Shown piece by piece: positions 53,764 to 63,961 of a stretch of DNA of 64,000 nucleotides. Each line of letters starts with the position of its first letter. The first letter of the stretch is position 1. The DNA is from [Clostridium] symbiosum. Lineage in GTDB: Bacteria > Bacillota > Clostridia > Lachnospirales > Lachnospiraceae. The translations under genes and the position numbers were made by a program. Location: NCBI GenBank assembly GCA_021769625.1, contig JAETSN010000001.1, positions 158,749-222,748 on the forward strand, given 5' to 3'. Below the pieces are notes generated by a model, which did not search any database, was not told where the DNA came from, and worked only from the letters and a program-made list of their open reading frames with translations.

Positions 53764-54753
53764 ATGGTTTCAATCAAGGATGTGGCAAAAGAGGCAGGCG
53801 TGGCGATCTCCACGGTGTCAAAGGTATTGAACGGATATTCGGGCGTCAGCGAGGCGACGAGGAAGAAGGTGCAGGAAGCGGCAAGGGAGCTGCATTTTGT
53901 GCCGAACTCCATCGCGGCTGCGCTCTCTTCCAAGCAGACAGGGCGTATTGCGCTTTTGATGAATTTGAATACCCAGACCAAAGCGATCGATGAGATCGAC
54001 ATGCAGTATATCGCAGGGGCGATCCAGAAGGCGCAGGAGATGAGGCTGGATCTGATCACCGTGTTTTTCTCGATGCTGAAGGGGAAATCGGTGCATGAGA
54101 TCATCCGGTATTTTCAGGCGCAGAGCATCGGGGGCATCATCGTTTACGGCATCTCCCCGCATGATAAGGTGCTCTGGGAACTGGTGGAAACGGGGGCCTT
54201 TAAGATGGTGCTGGTGGATGTGTCTTACCATGCGGCATCGGTCTCGTGTATCGGGATCGACCACAGGCAGGCGCAGATCGATGTGGCGCGGAAGACGATA
54301 TTGGAGAACAAGTCGAAAAAGATCCTGTATATTGCCGGAAAAAAGAATTCCTACCCGGGAGCGGAGCGGCTGAAAGGGATCGAAGAACTGGCGGAAGAAC
54401 TTTCCTGTAAGCTGTTTGTCCGTTACGGGGATTTCAGCGAACTGAAGGCGAGGAATCTGACCTTTCAGTATGCGAAGAGCAGGGACGTTATCGTCTGCGG
54501 CTCGGACCTGATGGCGATCGGGGCGATGAGGGCGCTGATCGAGATGGATATCTTCCGCCCGGTCTGCGGGTTCGACGGCCTCGTGCTGATGGGATATGCC
54601 GGGAAGCAGATGAACACGGTGCAGCAGGACTTTGCGGGTGTGTCTTCCGCGGCAGTGGAAGAACTGCAGTATCTTCTGCGCGGCGGGGAAGGGAGAGGGG
54701 TTGTTTTGCCGCACAGGATCATACGGATGAAGTATTTGGATATTATTGCGTGA
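53764..54753 (+). CDS. LacI-family transcriptional regulator
   Basis: 329 aa. HTH VSIKDVAKEAGVAISTVSKVLNGYSGVS at the N-terminus and hinge PNSIAAALSSKQTGRIALL, then the sugar-binding domain (DRLKGI-like AERLKGIEEL, IVCGSDLMAIGAMRALIEMD, CGFDGLVLMGYA). Promoter and operator upstream indicate self-control. The glucan genes 55164-61633 lie downstream and could be targets, but no matching operator was found before them. SD GCAGGAGCGGAA. Confidence 0.9.
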   Translation: MVSIKDVAKEAGVAISTVSKVLNGYSGVSEATRKKVQEAARELHFVPNSIAAALSSKQTGRIALLMNLNTQTKAIDEIDMQYIAGAIQKAQEMRLDLITVFFSMLKGKSVHEIIRYFQAQSIGGIIVYGISPHDKVLWELVETGAFKMVLVDVSYHAASVSCIGIDHRQAQIDVARKTILENKSKKILYIAGKKNSYPGAERLKGIEELAEELSCKLFVRYGDFSELKARNLTFQYAKSRDVIVCGSDLMAIGAMRALIEMDIFRPVCGFDGLVLMGYAGKQMNTVQQDFAGVSSAAVEELQYLLRGGEGRGVVLPHRIIRMKYLDIIA

Positions 54754-54762
54754 TGCGGAGGC

Positions 54763-54907
54763 GGACGCCCGGACAGAGTATAGATATCCTGTTCAGACAC
54801 GCTTCCGCTTGAAGAAAGCGCAGCGGTACTAGGCTCGTGAGGGACCTCGCCAAGTACTGGCGTTTTCTTGACAGTCTTCACAGGATATATATACTCTGTC
54901 CGGGCTG
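54763..54907 (+). repeat. Structured dispersed element, copy C (different stems)
   Basis: 145 bp, plus orientation. Same ends (GGACGCC ... GGGCTG), the same CACGCTT, and a core identical to copy B (ACTAGGCTCGTGAGG / CCTCGCCAAGT). Yet the outer stem is a different sequence, CCCGGACAGAGTATAG with its complement near 54886-54904, and the second stem is AGAAAGCG / CGTTTTCT. Pairing is kept while bases change. Confidence 0.85.
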
Positions 54908-54991
54908 TGTGCCGGCAGGGAGTAAGGCGGGAAATGTTTTGTGCAGATATGTGCCGGCAGGGAGTAAGGCGGGAAATGTTTTATGCGGATA
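54908..54991 (+). repeat. 42-bp tandem repeat starting at the end of element C
   Basis: Two 42-bp units, 54908-54949 and 54950-54991, differ at about two positions; a decayed third begins at 54992 (TGTACCGGTT). The array starts exactly where element C ends. A 77-codon frame crosses it but has no SD and no recognisable product. Nothing else in 54992-55163 except the phosphorylase SD. Confidence 0.8.
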
Positions 54992-55163
54992 TGTACCGGT
55001 TGGCAGGATGGGGTGGAAGGCAGATAGGGAAATCTGTGAAGGTGTGTACTGGCAGAGGGGATTGGGATAATATTCGGATATGTGAGGACGTTTAAGGGTA
55101 GATTTATAGGGGGCAGAGGGAAGTAAGCGAATTTATAAAAAATAAATGCAGGAGGATCATATT

Positions 55164-57497
55164 ATGACAGAATTACAGATGCCAAGAAAAGTTTTACAGC
55201 TCAATATGGAGACCCAGCTTGCGATGCTGGCGGAGAAAAAGTATGGAAAGAAGCTGGAGGAGTGTACGGATGAACAGCTTTATTATTCCGTGCTGGAGCT
55301 GACAAAGGAGATGGCTGAGGTCACGGAGGAGATCACGGGGGATAAGAAGCTTTATTATATTTCGGCGGAATTTCTGATCGGAAAGCTTTTGTCAAATAAT
55401 CTGATCAATCTCGGAATCTATGAGGAACTGGAAGAGATCCTGAAAAAGCATGGAAAGGACCTTTCAAAGATCGAGGAGGTGGAGCCGGAACCGTCTCTCG
55501 GAAACGGCGGGCTTGGCCGTTTGGCGGCATGTTTTCTGGATTCCATCGCAACACTGGGACTGCCCGGCGACGGCATCGGTTTAAACTATCACTTCGGACT
55601 GTTTAAGCAGGTGTTTCAGGATAAGCTGCAGGAGGCGGAGCCGAATGAGTGGATCGAGAAGGACAGCTGGCTGAACAAGACGGAAACTACCTTTGATATT
55701 GCATTCGGGGATGTGACGGTGAAGTCCAGGCTGTATGACATAGATGTTGTTGGATATGACAGTGGCGTCAATAAGCTTCATCTGTTTGATATTGAGTCGG
55801 TGGATGAGAGTATCGTGAAGGACGGCATCAGCTTTGACAAGGAAGCAATCGAGAAGAACCTGACGCTGTTCCTGTATCCGGACGATTCCGATGAGGCGGG
55901 CAATCTCTTAAGGATCTATCAGCAGTATTTTATGGTCAGCAACGGCGTGCAGCTCATCCTGCAGGAGATGAAGGAGAAGAAGCAGGATTTGAGAAAGATG
56001 TATGACTACTGCGTGATCCAGATCAACGATACCCATCCGACCATGGTCATTCCGGAACTGATCCGGATCCTGGTGGAGGATAAGGCGTTTACGCTGGATG
56101 AGGCGATCGATGTGGTAAGCAAAACCTGTGCTTACACGAACCACACGATCCTGGCGGAGGCGCTGGAAAAATGGCCGCTTAAATTTCTGGAGAAAGTTGT
56201 GCCGCAGCTTGTGCCGATCATCAGGGAGCTGGACAGAAAAGTGCGGGAGAAATATCCGGACAACAGCAATGTATGGATCATCGACAAGGACGACAAGGTG
56301 CATATGGCACACATCGATATCCACTACGGTTTTTCCGTGAACGGCGTGGCTGCGATCCATACGGAGATCCTGAAAAATACGGAACTGAACGACTTTTATA
56401 AGCTCTATCCGGAGAAATTCAACAATAAGACGAACGGCATCACTTTCCGCCGCTGGCTCTTGTCCTGCAACAGGGAACTGGCCGCCTATATCACCAGCCT
56501 GATCGGGAAGGGGTATAAGAAGGATGCAAATGAGCTGGAAAAACTGCTTGCTTTTGAGGATGATCCGGTGGTGCTCGATAAGCTTGCCGAGATTAAACGG
56601 ATCAAAAAACAGGAACTGGTGGCTTATGTAAAAGAGATGGAAAATGTGGAGCTGAATCCGGATTCCATTTTTGATATCCAGGTGAAGAGGCTTCATGAGT
56701 ACAAGCGGCAGCAGATGAACGCACTGTACATTATTCATAAATATCTGGAGATCAAAGGCGGTAAAAAACCGGAGAGGCCGCTGACCTTTATTTTCGGCGC
56801 GAAGGCTGCGCCCGCCTATGTAATTGCGAAGGATATCATCCATCTTCTGCTGGTGCTGGAAGAGATCGTAAATAATGACAAGGATGTCAGCCCTTACATG
56901 ACAGTGCTGATGGTGGAAAACTATAATGTCAGCTATGCGGAGAAGATCATTCCCGCCTGTGATATTTCTGAGCAGATATCTCTGGCTTCCAAAGAGGCTT
57001 CCGGCACGGGCAACATGAAGTTCATGTTGAACGGCGCGGTGACGTTAGGTACGGCGGACGGCGCCAACGTGGAGATCCATGAGCTGGTCGGCGACGACAA
57101 TATTTATATTTTCGGTGAGGATTCCGATACGGTCATCGGGTATTATGAAGAAAAGAAGATGGGCAAACCCGGCTATGTTTCGAAAAAGTATTATGAAAAG
57201 AGCAGTGTGATCAAAGAGGCGGTGGATTTTATCGTCGGAAAACAGGCTATGGCAGTGGGGAATAAGGAGAACTTAAAGCGCCTTCACGACGAACTGCTGA
57301 ACAAGGACTGGTTCATGACGCTGCTGGATCTGGAGGATTACATCCGGGTAAAAGACCAGGCTTTTGCGGATTATGAGGACAGGACAAAGTGGAAGAAGAT
57401 GATGCTGCACAATATTGCGAAGGCGGGATTTTTCTCTTCCGACAGGACGATCGAAGAGTACAACAGGGATATCTGGCACCTCAGTAAGATGGAATGA
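55164..57497 (+). CDS. Glycogen/starch (maltodextrin) phosphorylase
   Basis: 777 aa from ATG 55164 ([18 protein letters not shown]) after GGAGGATCATATT. GT35 family: releases glucose 1-phosphate from alpha-1,4-glucan. [19 protein letters not shown] is near residue 115, QINDTHPTM follows, and the PLP Lys619 lies in [20 protein letters not shown]. Shorter than animal and plant forms and lacking their extra regulatory N-terminus. Next gene is malQ, so the pair degrades stored or imported glucan. Confidence 0.95.
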   Translation: MTELQMPRKVLQLNMETQLAMLAEKKYGKKLEECTDEQLYYSVLELTKEMAEVTEEITGDKKLYYISAEFLIGKLLSNNLINLGIYEELEEILKKHGKDLSKIEEVEPEPSLGNGGLGRLAACFLDSIATLGLPGDGIGLNYHFGLFKQVFQDKLQEAEPNEWIEKDSWLNKTETTFDIAFGDVTVKSRLYDIDVVGYDSGVNKLHLFDIESVDESIVKDGISFDKEAIEKNLTLFLYPDDSDEAGNLLRIYQQYFMVSNGVQLILQEMKEKKQDLRKMYDYCVIQINDTHPTMVIPELIRILVEDKAFTLDEAIDVVSKTCAYTNHTILAEALEKWPLKFLEKVVPQLVPIIRELDRKVREKYPDNSNVWIIDKDDKVHMAHIDIHYGFSVNGVAAIHTEILKNTELNDFYKLYPEKFNNKTNGITFRRWLLSCNRELAAYITSLIGKGYKKDANELEKLLAFEDDPVVLDKLAEIKRIKKQELVAYVKEMENVELNPDSIFDIQVKRLHEYKRQQMNALYIIHKYLEIKGGKKPERPLTFIFGAKAAPAYVIAKDIIHLLLVLEEIVNNDKDVSPYMTVLMVENYNVSYAEKIIPACDISEQISLASKEASGTGNMKFMLNGAVTLGTADGANVEIHELVGDDNIYIFGEDSDTVIGYYEEKKMGKPGYVSKKYYEKSSVIKEAVDFIVGKQAMAVGNKENLKRLHDELLNKDWFMTLLDLEDYIRVKDQAFADYEDRTKWKKMMLHNIAKAGFFSSDRTIEEYNRDIWHLSKME

Positions 57498-57525
57498 CCG
57501 GATGAGTCTGAGCAGATGAATATCA

Positions 57526-57560
57526 ATGGGGTAACGGCATGGCTACGGTTACCCCTTCTG
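57526..57560 (+). terminator. Possible terminator between phosphorylase and malQ
   Basis: GGGGTAAC (57528-57535) and GTTACCCC (57548-57555) pair with a 12-base loop and then TTCTGTT. The weak U-tract suggests partial readthrough. Confidence 0.5.
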
Positions 57561-57615
57561 TTATGGATACGGATACAAATGCAGAGATAAAAGAGATTAT
57601 CGAATGGAGTGAAAT

Positions 57616-59202
57616 ATGAGGCGAAGCGGCGTATTGCTGTCGATCACGAGTATCCCTTCGAAGTACGGGATCGGCGGATTTTCAAAAGAATGTTATGAGT
57701 TTGTGGATTTTCTGGAAAGGGCAGGGCAGTCTCTGTGGCAGATCCTGCCTCTTGGACCCACCGGGTACGGCGATTCGCCTTATCAGTCTTTTTCCACATA
57801 TGCGGGAAATCCCTACTTTATCGATCTGGAAAAACTGATCGAGGCGGGATGGATCACGGAGGAGGACTGCGGAGGAGATATGGCGGCAGAGAGGCATGAA
57901 GACGGAAATGCGGCGAGTGAGTCCGTCACAGACCGGACTGCCGGGGATAGTGCTTCCGGAGGAAAAAATCCGGGGGAGGATATCGAAAAAGTTTTCCCGC
58001 AAAAACAAAGATACGTGGACTACGGGAGGATCTATGAGACCCGGTTTGTGATCCTGAGAAAAGCGTATGAGAAGAGCAGGATAGAGGACGATGCGGCGTT
58101 TCGCAGATTCTGTGAGGAAAACGCTTACTGGCTGGACGACTATGCACTGTATATGGCTGTCAAAAATACTTTCGGCGGAAAGAGTTTCTGTGAGTGGGAT
58201 GAGGATATCCGGTTCAGAAAGCCCGAGGCGGTGGAGCGCTATCGCAGGGAGTGTGCGGAGGAGATCGGATTTATCCGGTTCCAGCAGTTCCTGTTTGCAG
58301 TGCAGTGGTATGCGCTGAAGGAGTATGCCAATAAAAAGGGAATTCGGATCATCGGGGATATCCCGATCTATGTGGCGTATGACTCGGCGGACGTGTGGGC
58401 TTCGCCGGAGCTGTTTCAGTTGGATGAAAATTTACTGCCGACGGGGGTGGCGGGATGTCCGCCGGATCTGTTTTCCGCCACAGGGCAGCTCTGGGGTAAT
58501 CCTTTGTATCGCTGGGAGTACCATAAAGAGACGGGGTACGACTGGTGGATGAGGCGGATATCCCGGTGTTACGAACTGTATGATATTCTGCGCATCGATC
58601 ATTTCAGGGGTTTTGATGAGTATTATTCGATCCCCTACGGCGATCCGACGGCGGAGTTCGGATGCTGGAAAGAGGGACCCGGTTATGATATTTTTCAGGT
58701 GATGAAGAAAAAGCTGGGGAGACGGGAAGTGATCGCGGAGGATCTGGGGCTTTTGACGCCCTCGGTGGTGAAGCTTGTGAAAAGGAGCGGCTATCCCGGG
58801 ATGAAGGTGCTGCTGTTTGCCTTTAACGCGGGGGAGCCCAGCGAGTATCTGCCCCACAATTATGATAAGAACATTGTGGTCTACACGGGAACCCATGACA
58901 ACGATACGATCGAAGGATGGATCAGGAGCGCGAAGCGGGCGGATGTTTCCTATGCCATGAAATATCTGAACGTGAAGCGGAAAAAGGATATCCGTCCCGG
59001 TATGATCCGGGCGGCGCTGGCTTCCACCGCGGATACGGCGGTGATCCCGATGCAGGATTATCTGGGACTTGACAATTGTGCCAGAATGAACCTGCCCTCC
59101 ACGCTGGGGGATAACTGGAAGTGGAGGCTTCTGCCCGGAGAGCTGACAGAGGAGCTTGCGGAGGAAATGCGCGGGATGGTGGAGCTCTACGGCAGGAATT
59201 GA
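57616..59202 (+). CDS. malQ: 4-alpha-glucanotransferase (amylomaltase)
   Basis: 528 aa, GH77. Transfers alpha-1,4-glucan segments and gives phosphorylase usable chains. Start MRRSGVLLSITSIPSKYGIGGFS; LPLGPTGYGDSPYQSFSTYAGN; nucleophile Asp in DILRIDHFRGFDEYY; acid/base Glu in EVIAEDLGLLTP; and TGTHDNDTIEGW. An unusual hydrophilic insert (about residues 95-125, DGNAASESVTDRTAGD) interrupts the N-terminal part. Confidence 0.95.
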   Translation: MRRSGVLLSITSIPSKYGIGGFSKECYEFVDFLERAGQSLWQILPLGPTGYGDSPYQSFSTYAGNPYFIDLEKLIEAGWITEEDCGGDMAAERHEDGNAASESVTDRTAGDSASGGKNPGEDIEKVFPQKQRYVDYGRIYETRFVILRKAYEKSRIEDDAAFRRFCEENAYWLDDYALYMAVKNTFGGKSFCEWDEDIRFRKPEAVERYRRECAEEIGFIRFQQFLFAVQWYALKEYANKKGIRIIGDIPIYVAYDSADVWASPELFQLDENLLPTGVAGCPPDLFSATGQLWGNPLYRWEYHKETGYDWWMRRISRCYELYDILRIDHFRGFDEYYSIPYGDPTAEFGCWKEGPGYDIFQVMKKKLGRREVIAEDLGLLTPSVVKLVKRSGYPGMKVLLFAFNAGEPSEYLPHNYDKNIVVYTGTHDNDTIEGWIRSAKRADVSYAMKYLNVKRKKDIRPGMIRAALASTADTAVIPMQDYLGLDNCARMNLPSTLGDNWKWRLLPGELTEELAEEMRGMVELYGRN

Positions 59203-59341
59203 TAAGACAGCGAAATTTCGCAAAGTGGTGAAACAAGGGTGATACGGAGAGAGTGTTATCGCGTTGTTTGTTCATTTTGCGGGAATTTCCGGTTGAAATC
59301 AGCGGGCTGTATGATAAAAGAGGAAAGGGAAGAGGAATGCT

Positions 59342-61633
59342 ATGATGGAAAAGAGAAGCATATCTTACGGAAAAATAAAGAAAGCCAGACAGGAGGGTTC
59401 GACGGTTTTCATCACATTTGAAAACGGAGAGCTGGAAGTGTGCGCTTACACCGATTTTATAATTCGGGTGTTTTCGGATTGGTCGGGTGTGCGCCCGGCA
59501 TCTTTTGCAATAGAAGGGAACAAGAAAAATGACATATATGTCATAGTGCGGGAGGAGGAAGGCGGCGTCACAATTTCTACGAAGGAGCTTATCGTAAAAA
59601 TAGGGGACGGGGCAAAGACCGACTTTTATGATAAGGACGGGAACGTCCTCTGCATGGATTACCGCGGGGAAAGAAAAGCGGCGGAGCGCCTCTCCGACCA
59701 GATGCGGCAGCTTATGGAGCAGGAAGGACATACTGTGGAGGACAGCGGGGCGGACCACAGGATCCAGGTGCTGAAAAAGATGGATCAGGGGGACTGTTTC
59801 TACGGGCTGGGGGACAAGACAGGCTTTATCAACAAGCGCGGGTATGAGTATGTGTCATGGAATACCGACGATCCAAACCCCCATGTGGACTCCTATAAAT
59901 CCCTGTACAAGAGCATCCCGTTTTTTATCACACTGAAGCAGGACGCCGTGTTCGGCATTTTTTTTGACAATACATACAGAACTTACTTTGATTTCGGAAA
60001 AGAATCCGATGACTACTACTTTTTTGCCGCGGATGAGGGCAATCTGAACTACTATTTTATCGGCGGAGCTTCCATGCAGGACGTGGTGAAGGGGTATGCA
60101 TACCTGACCGGCACGGCACCCCTGCCGCAGCTCTGGACACTGGGGTATCACCAGTCGCGCTGGGGATACTGCTGTGAGGCGGATGTGCGCCGCATTGCGG
60201 AGAACATGAAAAAACACGGACTCCCCTGCGAGGCGATCCATCTGGATATCGATTATATGCGGGGATACCGGGTGTTTACGGTGGATCAGGAAAAATTTCC
60301 GGATTTCAGGGGCATGGCGGAGGATCTGCATAAGGCGGGGATGCGCCTTGTGACGATCATTGATCCCGGCGTCAAGAAGGATGCGGGGTATTCTGTCTAT
60401 GACGAGGGTGTGGAGAAAGGATATTTTGCGAAGACGCCGGAAGGTGAGGTTTATGAGAATGTAGTCTGGCCCGGTGCGGCGGTATATCCCGACTTCGGCA
60501 GGAAGGAAGTGCGGGAGTGGTGGGGGGAAAATCACAGATATCTGGTGGAAAACGGTGTTGACGGTATCTGGAACGATATGAACGAGCCCGCCAGCTTTAA
60601 CGGGGAACTGCCGGAGGATGTGGTGTTTTATGCGGAGGAGAGAAAAGCCTGCCACAGCGAGATCCACAATGTCTACGGGCACAATATGGCGCGGGCAACT
60701 TATGCAGGTTTGAAAGAACTGACCGGAAAGCGTCCCTTCGTGATCACGAGGGCATGTTACAGCGGTTCACAGAAATATACCATGGCGTGGACCGGGGATA
60801 ACCAGAGCCTCTGGGCGCATCTGCAGATGGCGATCCCCCAGATCTGCAATCTGGGACTCAGCGGTATGCCCTATGTGGGCTCGGATATCGGCGGCTTTGG
60901 CGCGGATACCACAAAGGAACTTCTATGCCGCTGGATCGAGCTTGGGAGCCTTTCCCCGTTTTGCAGAAACCACTGCTCCTTTGCGAACAGAGCACAGGAG
61001 CCCTGGGCGTTTGATGAGGAGACGTTGGATATTTACCGGAAATTCCTGAAGCTGCGCTACGCGCTTCTGCCCTATCTGTACGATCTGTTTAGACAGGAGG
61101 AGGAGAGCGGGCTGCCGCTGATGCGCCCCATGGTGCTACAGTATGAGAAGGATCCGGAGACTCGGAATATGAACGGGCAGTTTATGGTCGGGGAGAGCCT
61201 TCTGGCTGCGCCGGTGGTGGAGCAGGGCGCGACGAGAAAGATGGTCTATCTGCCCGAGGGCGAGTGGTATGACTACTGGAGCGGCGAAAAGCTGGAGGGT
61301 GGACAGTATGTGATCCGCAAAGCGGCGCTGGATGAGTGTCCTCTGTTCGTGAAGGCGGGCAGCATCATTCCCTGCTATCCGGAGATGGATCATGTGTCCG
61401 GAGAGAAGGACAGGGAACTGATTCTGAAAGTGTATCCCGGTGAGGGGGAGTACTTCCACTATCAGGACAACGGGGAGGATTTCGCGTACCGGGAAGGGGA
61501 GTACAACCTGTACCATGTGGCATGGAAGGACGGAAAAGTTTCCGTGACGCTGGAGCATCAGGGGTATGCACCGGCCTATGAAAAGATTCTGGTGCAGTGC
61601 GGAGAGGATGTGTGGGAAGCACTGTATAAATAG
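59342..61633 (+). CDS. GH31 family alpha-glucosidase
   Basis: 763 aa. N-terminal beta-sandwich, then TIM barrel. Nucleophile Asp412 in GIWNDMNEPASF; the acid/base Asp candidate in MAWTGDNQSLW; LGYHQSRWGYC and PYVGSDIGGF are alpha-glucosidase signs. No signal peptide, so cytoplasmic. It probably finishes maltooligosaccharide breakdown after phosphorylase and MalQ. Start ATG 59342 or 59345 with GGAAGAGGAA. It differs from the 33688 GH31 at the nucleophile motif, so the two have different substrates. Confidence 0.93.
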   Translation: MMEKRSISYGKIKKARQEGSTVFITFENGELEVCAYTDFIIRVFSDWSGVRPASFAIEGNKKNDIYVIVREEEGGVTISTKELIVKIGDGAKTDFYDKDGNVLCMDYRGERKAAERLSDQMRQLMEQEGHTVEDSGADHRIQVLKKMDQGDCFYGLGDKTGFINKRGYEYVSWNTDDPNPHVDSYKSLYKSIPFFITLKQDAVFGIFFDNTYRTYFDFGKESDDYYFFAADEGNLNYYFIGGASMQDVVKGYAYLTGTAPLPQLWTLGYHQSRWGYCCEADVRRIAENMKKHGLPCEAIHLDIDYMRGYRVFTVDQEKFPDFRGMAEDLHKAGMRLVTIIDPGVKKDAGYSVYDEGVEKGYFAKTPEGEVYENVVWPGAAVYPDFGRKEVREWWGENHRYLVENGVDGIWNDMNEPASFNGELPEDVVFYAEERKACHSEIHNVYGHNMARATYAGLKELTGKRPFVITRACYSGSQKYTMAWTGDNQSLWAHLQMAIPQICNLGLSGMPYVGSDIGGFGADTTKELLCRWIELGSLSPFCRNHCSFANRAQEPWAFDEETLDIYRKFLKLRYALLPYLYDLFRQEEESGLPLMRPMVLQYEKDPETRNMNGQFMVGESLLAAPVVEQGATRKMVYLPEGEWYDYWSGEKLEGGQYVIRKAALDECPLFVKAGSIIPCYPEMDHVSGEKDRELILKVYPGEGEYFHYQDNGEDFAYREGEYNLYHVAWKDGKVSVTLEHQGYAPAYEKILVQCGEDVWEALYK

Positions 61634-61645
61634 TGAGGTCTTAGG

Positions 61646-62986
61646 ATGCAGCAAAATGGCGGCGGGTGTAGAAGCTCTCGTGTGAGGAAAACTGTAGATT
61701 TGTTTTTGTTGTGTATATTTGCCGGGATTTTCATGGCGGGATGCGGGAGTGCGGAGAACAGGACCGGGGAAAACGCGACCGGTAACGCGGAAGAGCAGAC
61801 GGAAGGATCAGCCGGAGGGCAGGCGGCGGAGATGGAGGAACCCGCCGGAGAACAGACGGCGGGGAAGATGGAAGGGTCCTTCGGGGAGCAGGCGGCGGAA
61901 ACGGAAAAAGTATTGGAAGCCGCCCCGGGATTATCTGCAGCAGAGACGGACGCCTATGAACAGATGGCTCTCTATATTCAGGAGGGATTCCGCATTTATG
62001 GGATCGAGGAGGCTTACCAGGCGTATTTTGGTCCGATTGAAGAGGAGGAAGGGTTATTTTCCTGTGATATATTGCTGGAGGGGGAGGGCGAGCTGTGGAG
62101 TGAGTATATTTCCTATACGATGGATGAGGAAAATGTCTGGTATACATTTCAGGGACAGGATGAGCCGCTCTTTTCCGGAGATTCCTTCTGGATGTTGAGG
62201 GAAGAGGATTCCTTTGTCGCGGATTTAAAGGAAAACTACAGATATAAAGTCAGGATCGCGGGCAGGACGGATCTGCCGGCATCTGTCCATTACGATTCGG
62301 AGGGCGGGCCGATCGAAAGGGATATATGGAAGGAAGTTCCTTTCAGGGATATGGTATCCGGTTACGGTTACTATGTGCGGCCGGTGCTCTATATTTATCA
62401 GGATGAAAGGCTGGATATTGATATCACCATAGAATATCCGGAAATTTTGCTGTCGGATGGAGCGGATGAGGAGCTGGAGAAGCGGATCAATGAAGAGGTG
62501 AGAGATGCTTTTTTCTATGGCTATTTTTCGGAGGACAGATTGCATCCGGAAACGGCAATATATACTTCGATCGGCAGAACCTATTCGGTCACCAGGGAAG
62601 ATGAGCGATACTTTTCAGTCTGTATTTATGAAGGCAATTATGCACGTGGCGCCAACCATCCGAACGAGTGGGAGAGGGGATTTACCGTTGACCTGAAGAC
62701 AGGCGAGGTGCTCCATTTGGAGGATGTAGTAGGGAAGGAGCAGTCGGTAAAATCATTGCTGGAGAGCGGAGTCTTTGAGAGCCTGCTCTCATGGGAAGGC
62801 CAGTCGACGCAGGAGTGGATCGACGAAGTGAAAATGATGGGAGGACTAAAGGAGGAAGAGCCGCTCAGCGAGTATGACTCCTATTTTTACCTGACAGAGG
62901 ACGGATTAGGGATCATTACCTTTTCCGGGAGATATTATAACTGTCTGGAGGCGAGTTTTGAGGATCTGGGGATAGAAGGAATCTGA
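61646..62986 (+). CDS. Lipoprotein with RsiV/DUF3298-like C-terminal domain
   Basis: 446 aa. A hydrophobic signal ends in lipobox FMAGC at about residue 33. A Glu/Gly/Ala-rich linker of about 60 residues then carries repeats such as EQTAG / EQAAE. The C-terminal part has YARGANHPNEWERGFTVDLKTGEVLHLEDVVG, a pattern common in DUF3298/RsiV-type domains. Exported and membrane-tethered; function unknown. It is only 12 bases after the GH31 stop, so perhaps co-transcribed. The SD is weak (GAGGTCTTAGG). Confidence 0.75.
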   Translation: MQQNGGGCRSSRVRKTVDLFLLCIFAGIFMAGCGSAENRTGENATGNAEEQTEGSAGGQAAEMEEPAGEQTAGKMEGSFGEQAAETEKVLEAAPGLSAAETDAYEQMALYIQEGFRIYGIEEAYQAYFGPIEEEEGLFSCDILLEGEGELWSEYISYTMDEENVWYTFQGQDEPLFSGDSFWMLREEDSFVADLKENYRYKVRIAGRTDLPASVHYDSEGGPIERDIWKEVPFRDMVSGYGYYVRPVLYIYQDERLDIDITIEYPEILLSDGADEELEKRINEEVRDAFFYGYFSEDRLHPETAIYTSIGRTYSVTREDERYFSVCIYEGNYARGANHPNEWERGFTVDLKTGEVLHLEDVVGKEQSVKSLLESGVFESLLSWEGQSTQEWIDEVKMMGGLKEEEPLSEYDSYFYLTEDGLGIITFSGRYYNCLEASFEDLGIEGI

Positions 62987-63055
62987 AGGGAGAAAAGGAT
63001 GCCCGCCCTCAGATCGGCAACTCGCAGAAAGCGAGGCAGTTCCCCTTCGATTTGG

Positions 63056-63556
63056 TCATTTATCAGGAAATACCTGCCTCGACATATAGGAATTGTGGTA
63101 CCTGACGTCCTGCGTCACATCCTCGGAAAACCAGTCAGGCATCCGGAAAGCGTTCGCTGCTTCCACGTTTGGAAATTCCACTTCCGCCAGAAGGAGCGGC
63201 GCAAAGGGCGGGGCGAACTCATCCAGCTCAATGGTGAGGGATGCCCCGTTTAAAAGTGAGAGACATTCAGGATTTATTTCTTTATCTGACAGTGGAATCA
63301 GATATCTTTTTTTGGATATGACATTGCCGTCAGCTTTTGGCAGCAGATGGCCATAAGCGTCTTTATTTAACGGAAGATTGTACTCTTCCCGGCTCATCAT
63401 GCCGCCGCCTTTGTAAGTTATATAATATTCATCATCCTGTCTGCGGATGCGCACGACAGGTTCTGTGCACAGATATGCCTGTTCAATGAGATGGAAAGAA
63501 TAACTGTCCAGATTTTCCGGTATATGTTTTATCAAAAATTTGCGTTCAATTTCCAT
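63056..63556 (-). CDS. CYTH-domain protein (triphosphate tunnel family)
   Basis: 166 aa. The defining ExExK motif is MEIERKFLI at the start. Basic and acidic tunnel residues follow (VRIRRQDDEYYITYKG, LTIELDEF, LAEVEFPN). Family members are inorganic triphosphatases or adenylate cyclases; the single-domain size and lack of other modules favour a triphosphatase. SD AGGAGGCTTTC. Convergent with the lipoprotein gene; element D lies in its upstream leader region. Confidence 0.9.
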   Translation of the reverse strand: MEIERKFLIKHIPENLDSYSFHLIEQAYLCTEPVVRIRRQDDEYYITYKGGGMMSREEYNLPLNKDAYGHLLPKADGNVISKKRYLIPLSDKEINPECLSLLNGASLTIELDEFAPPFAPLLLAEVEFPNVEAANAFRMPDWFSEDVTQDVRYHNSYMSRQVFPDK

Positions 63557-63595
63557 GAAAGCCTCCTGTTACATTTTTTCACGGATGCCTATTAT

Positions 63596-63791
63596 CAGCC
63601 GGGAGGGAAATCAAATCCTCAAGGAGCCCCTTAAAAAGCGTCGGCACAATTAGCCAATGTGAAATTTGAAAGGCAAAATTTCACATGGTATCTCACGAGC
63701 TTAGTGTCCGTTACGCTGTTTCACAGGCTCTTGAAAAAACAGAGCCAGCGCAAGCGTGGCGACGGAGGATTTGATTTCCCTCCCGGCGTCC
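63596..63791 (-). repeat. Structured dispersed element, copy D (enlarged)
   Basis: 196 bp, minus orientation. Ends GGACGCC and GGCTG and outer stem as copies A and B, slightly changed but paired (GCCGGGAGGGAAATC). The core hairpin tip is replaced by a longer stem, ATGTGAAATTT / AAATTTCACAT, and a side hairpin GGCTCT / AGAGCC is added. It would be in the leader of the CYTH gene if transcribed with it. Confidence 0.85.
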
Positions 63792-63932
63792 GACATTAAA
63801 AACTTCATACTATACCATACCACAAAATGATAAGGATTTCGAGATGCCGGAATAAAAATTTATTGCTTTAAAGGGAGAAAAAAGATATGATATCCGTAGG
63901 GAAATATTTACAAAATTTTAACATCAAATCCA

Positions 63933-63961
63933 TTGGATAAAAACGCATAAAATGATACACT
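63933..63961 (+). promoter_or_regulatory. Promoter reading out of the right edge
   Basis: TTGGAT (63933-63938), 17 bases, TACACT (63956-63961). ACGGAGGGC near the end looks like an SD for a gene that starts past base 64000. Confidence 0.6.

Noticed and set aside
54837..55070. 77-codon frame across element C and the 42-bp repeats
   Set aside because: No SD, starts inside the structured element, and the product is only the translated repeat.
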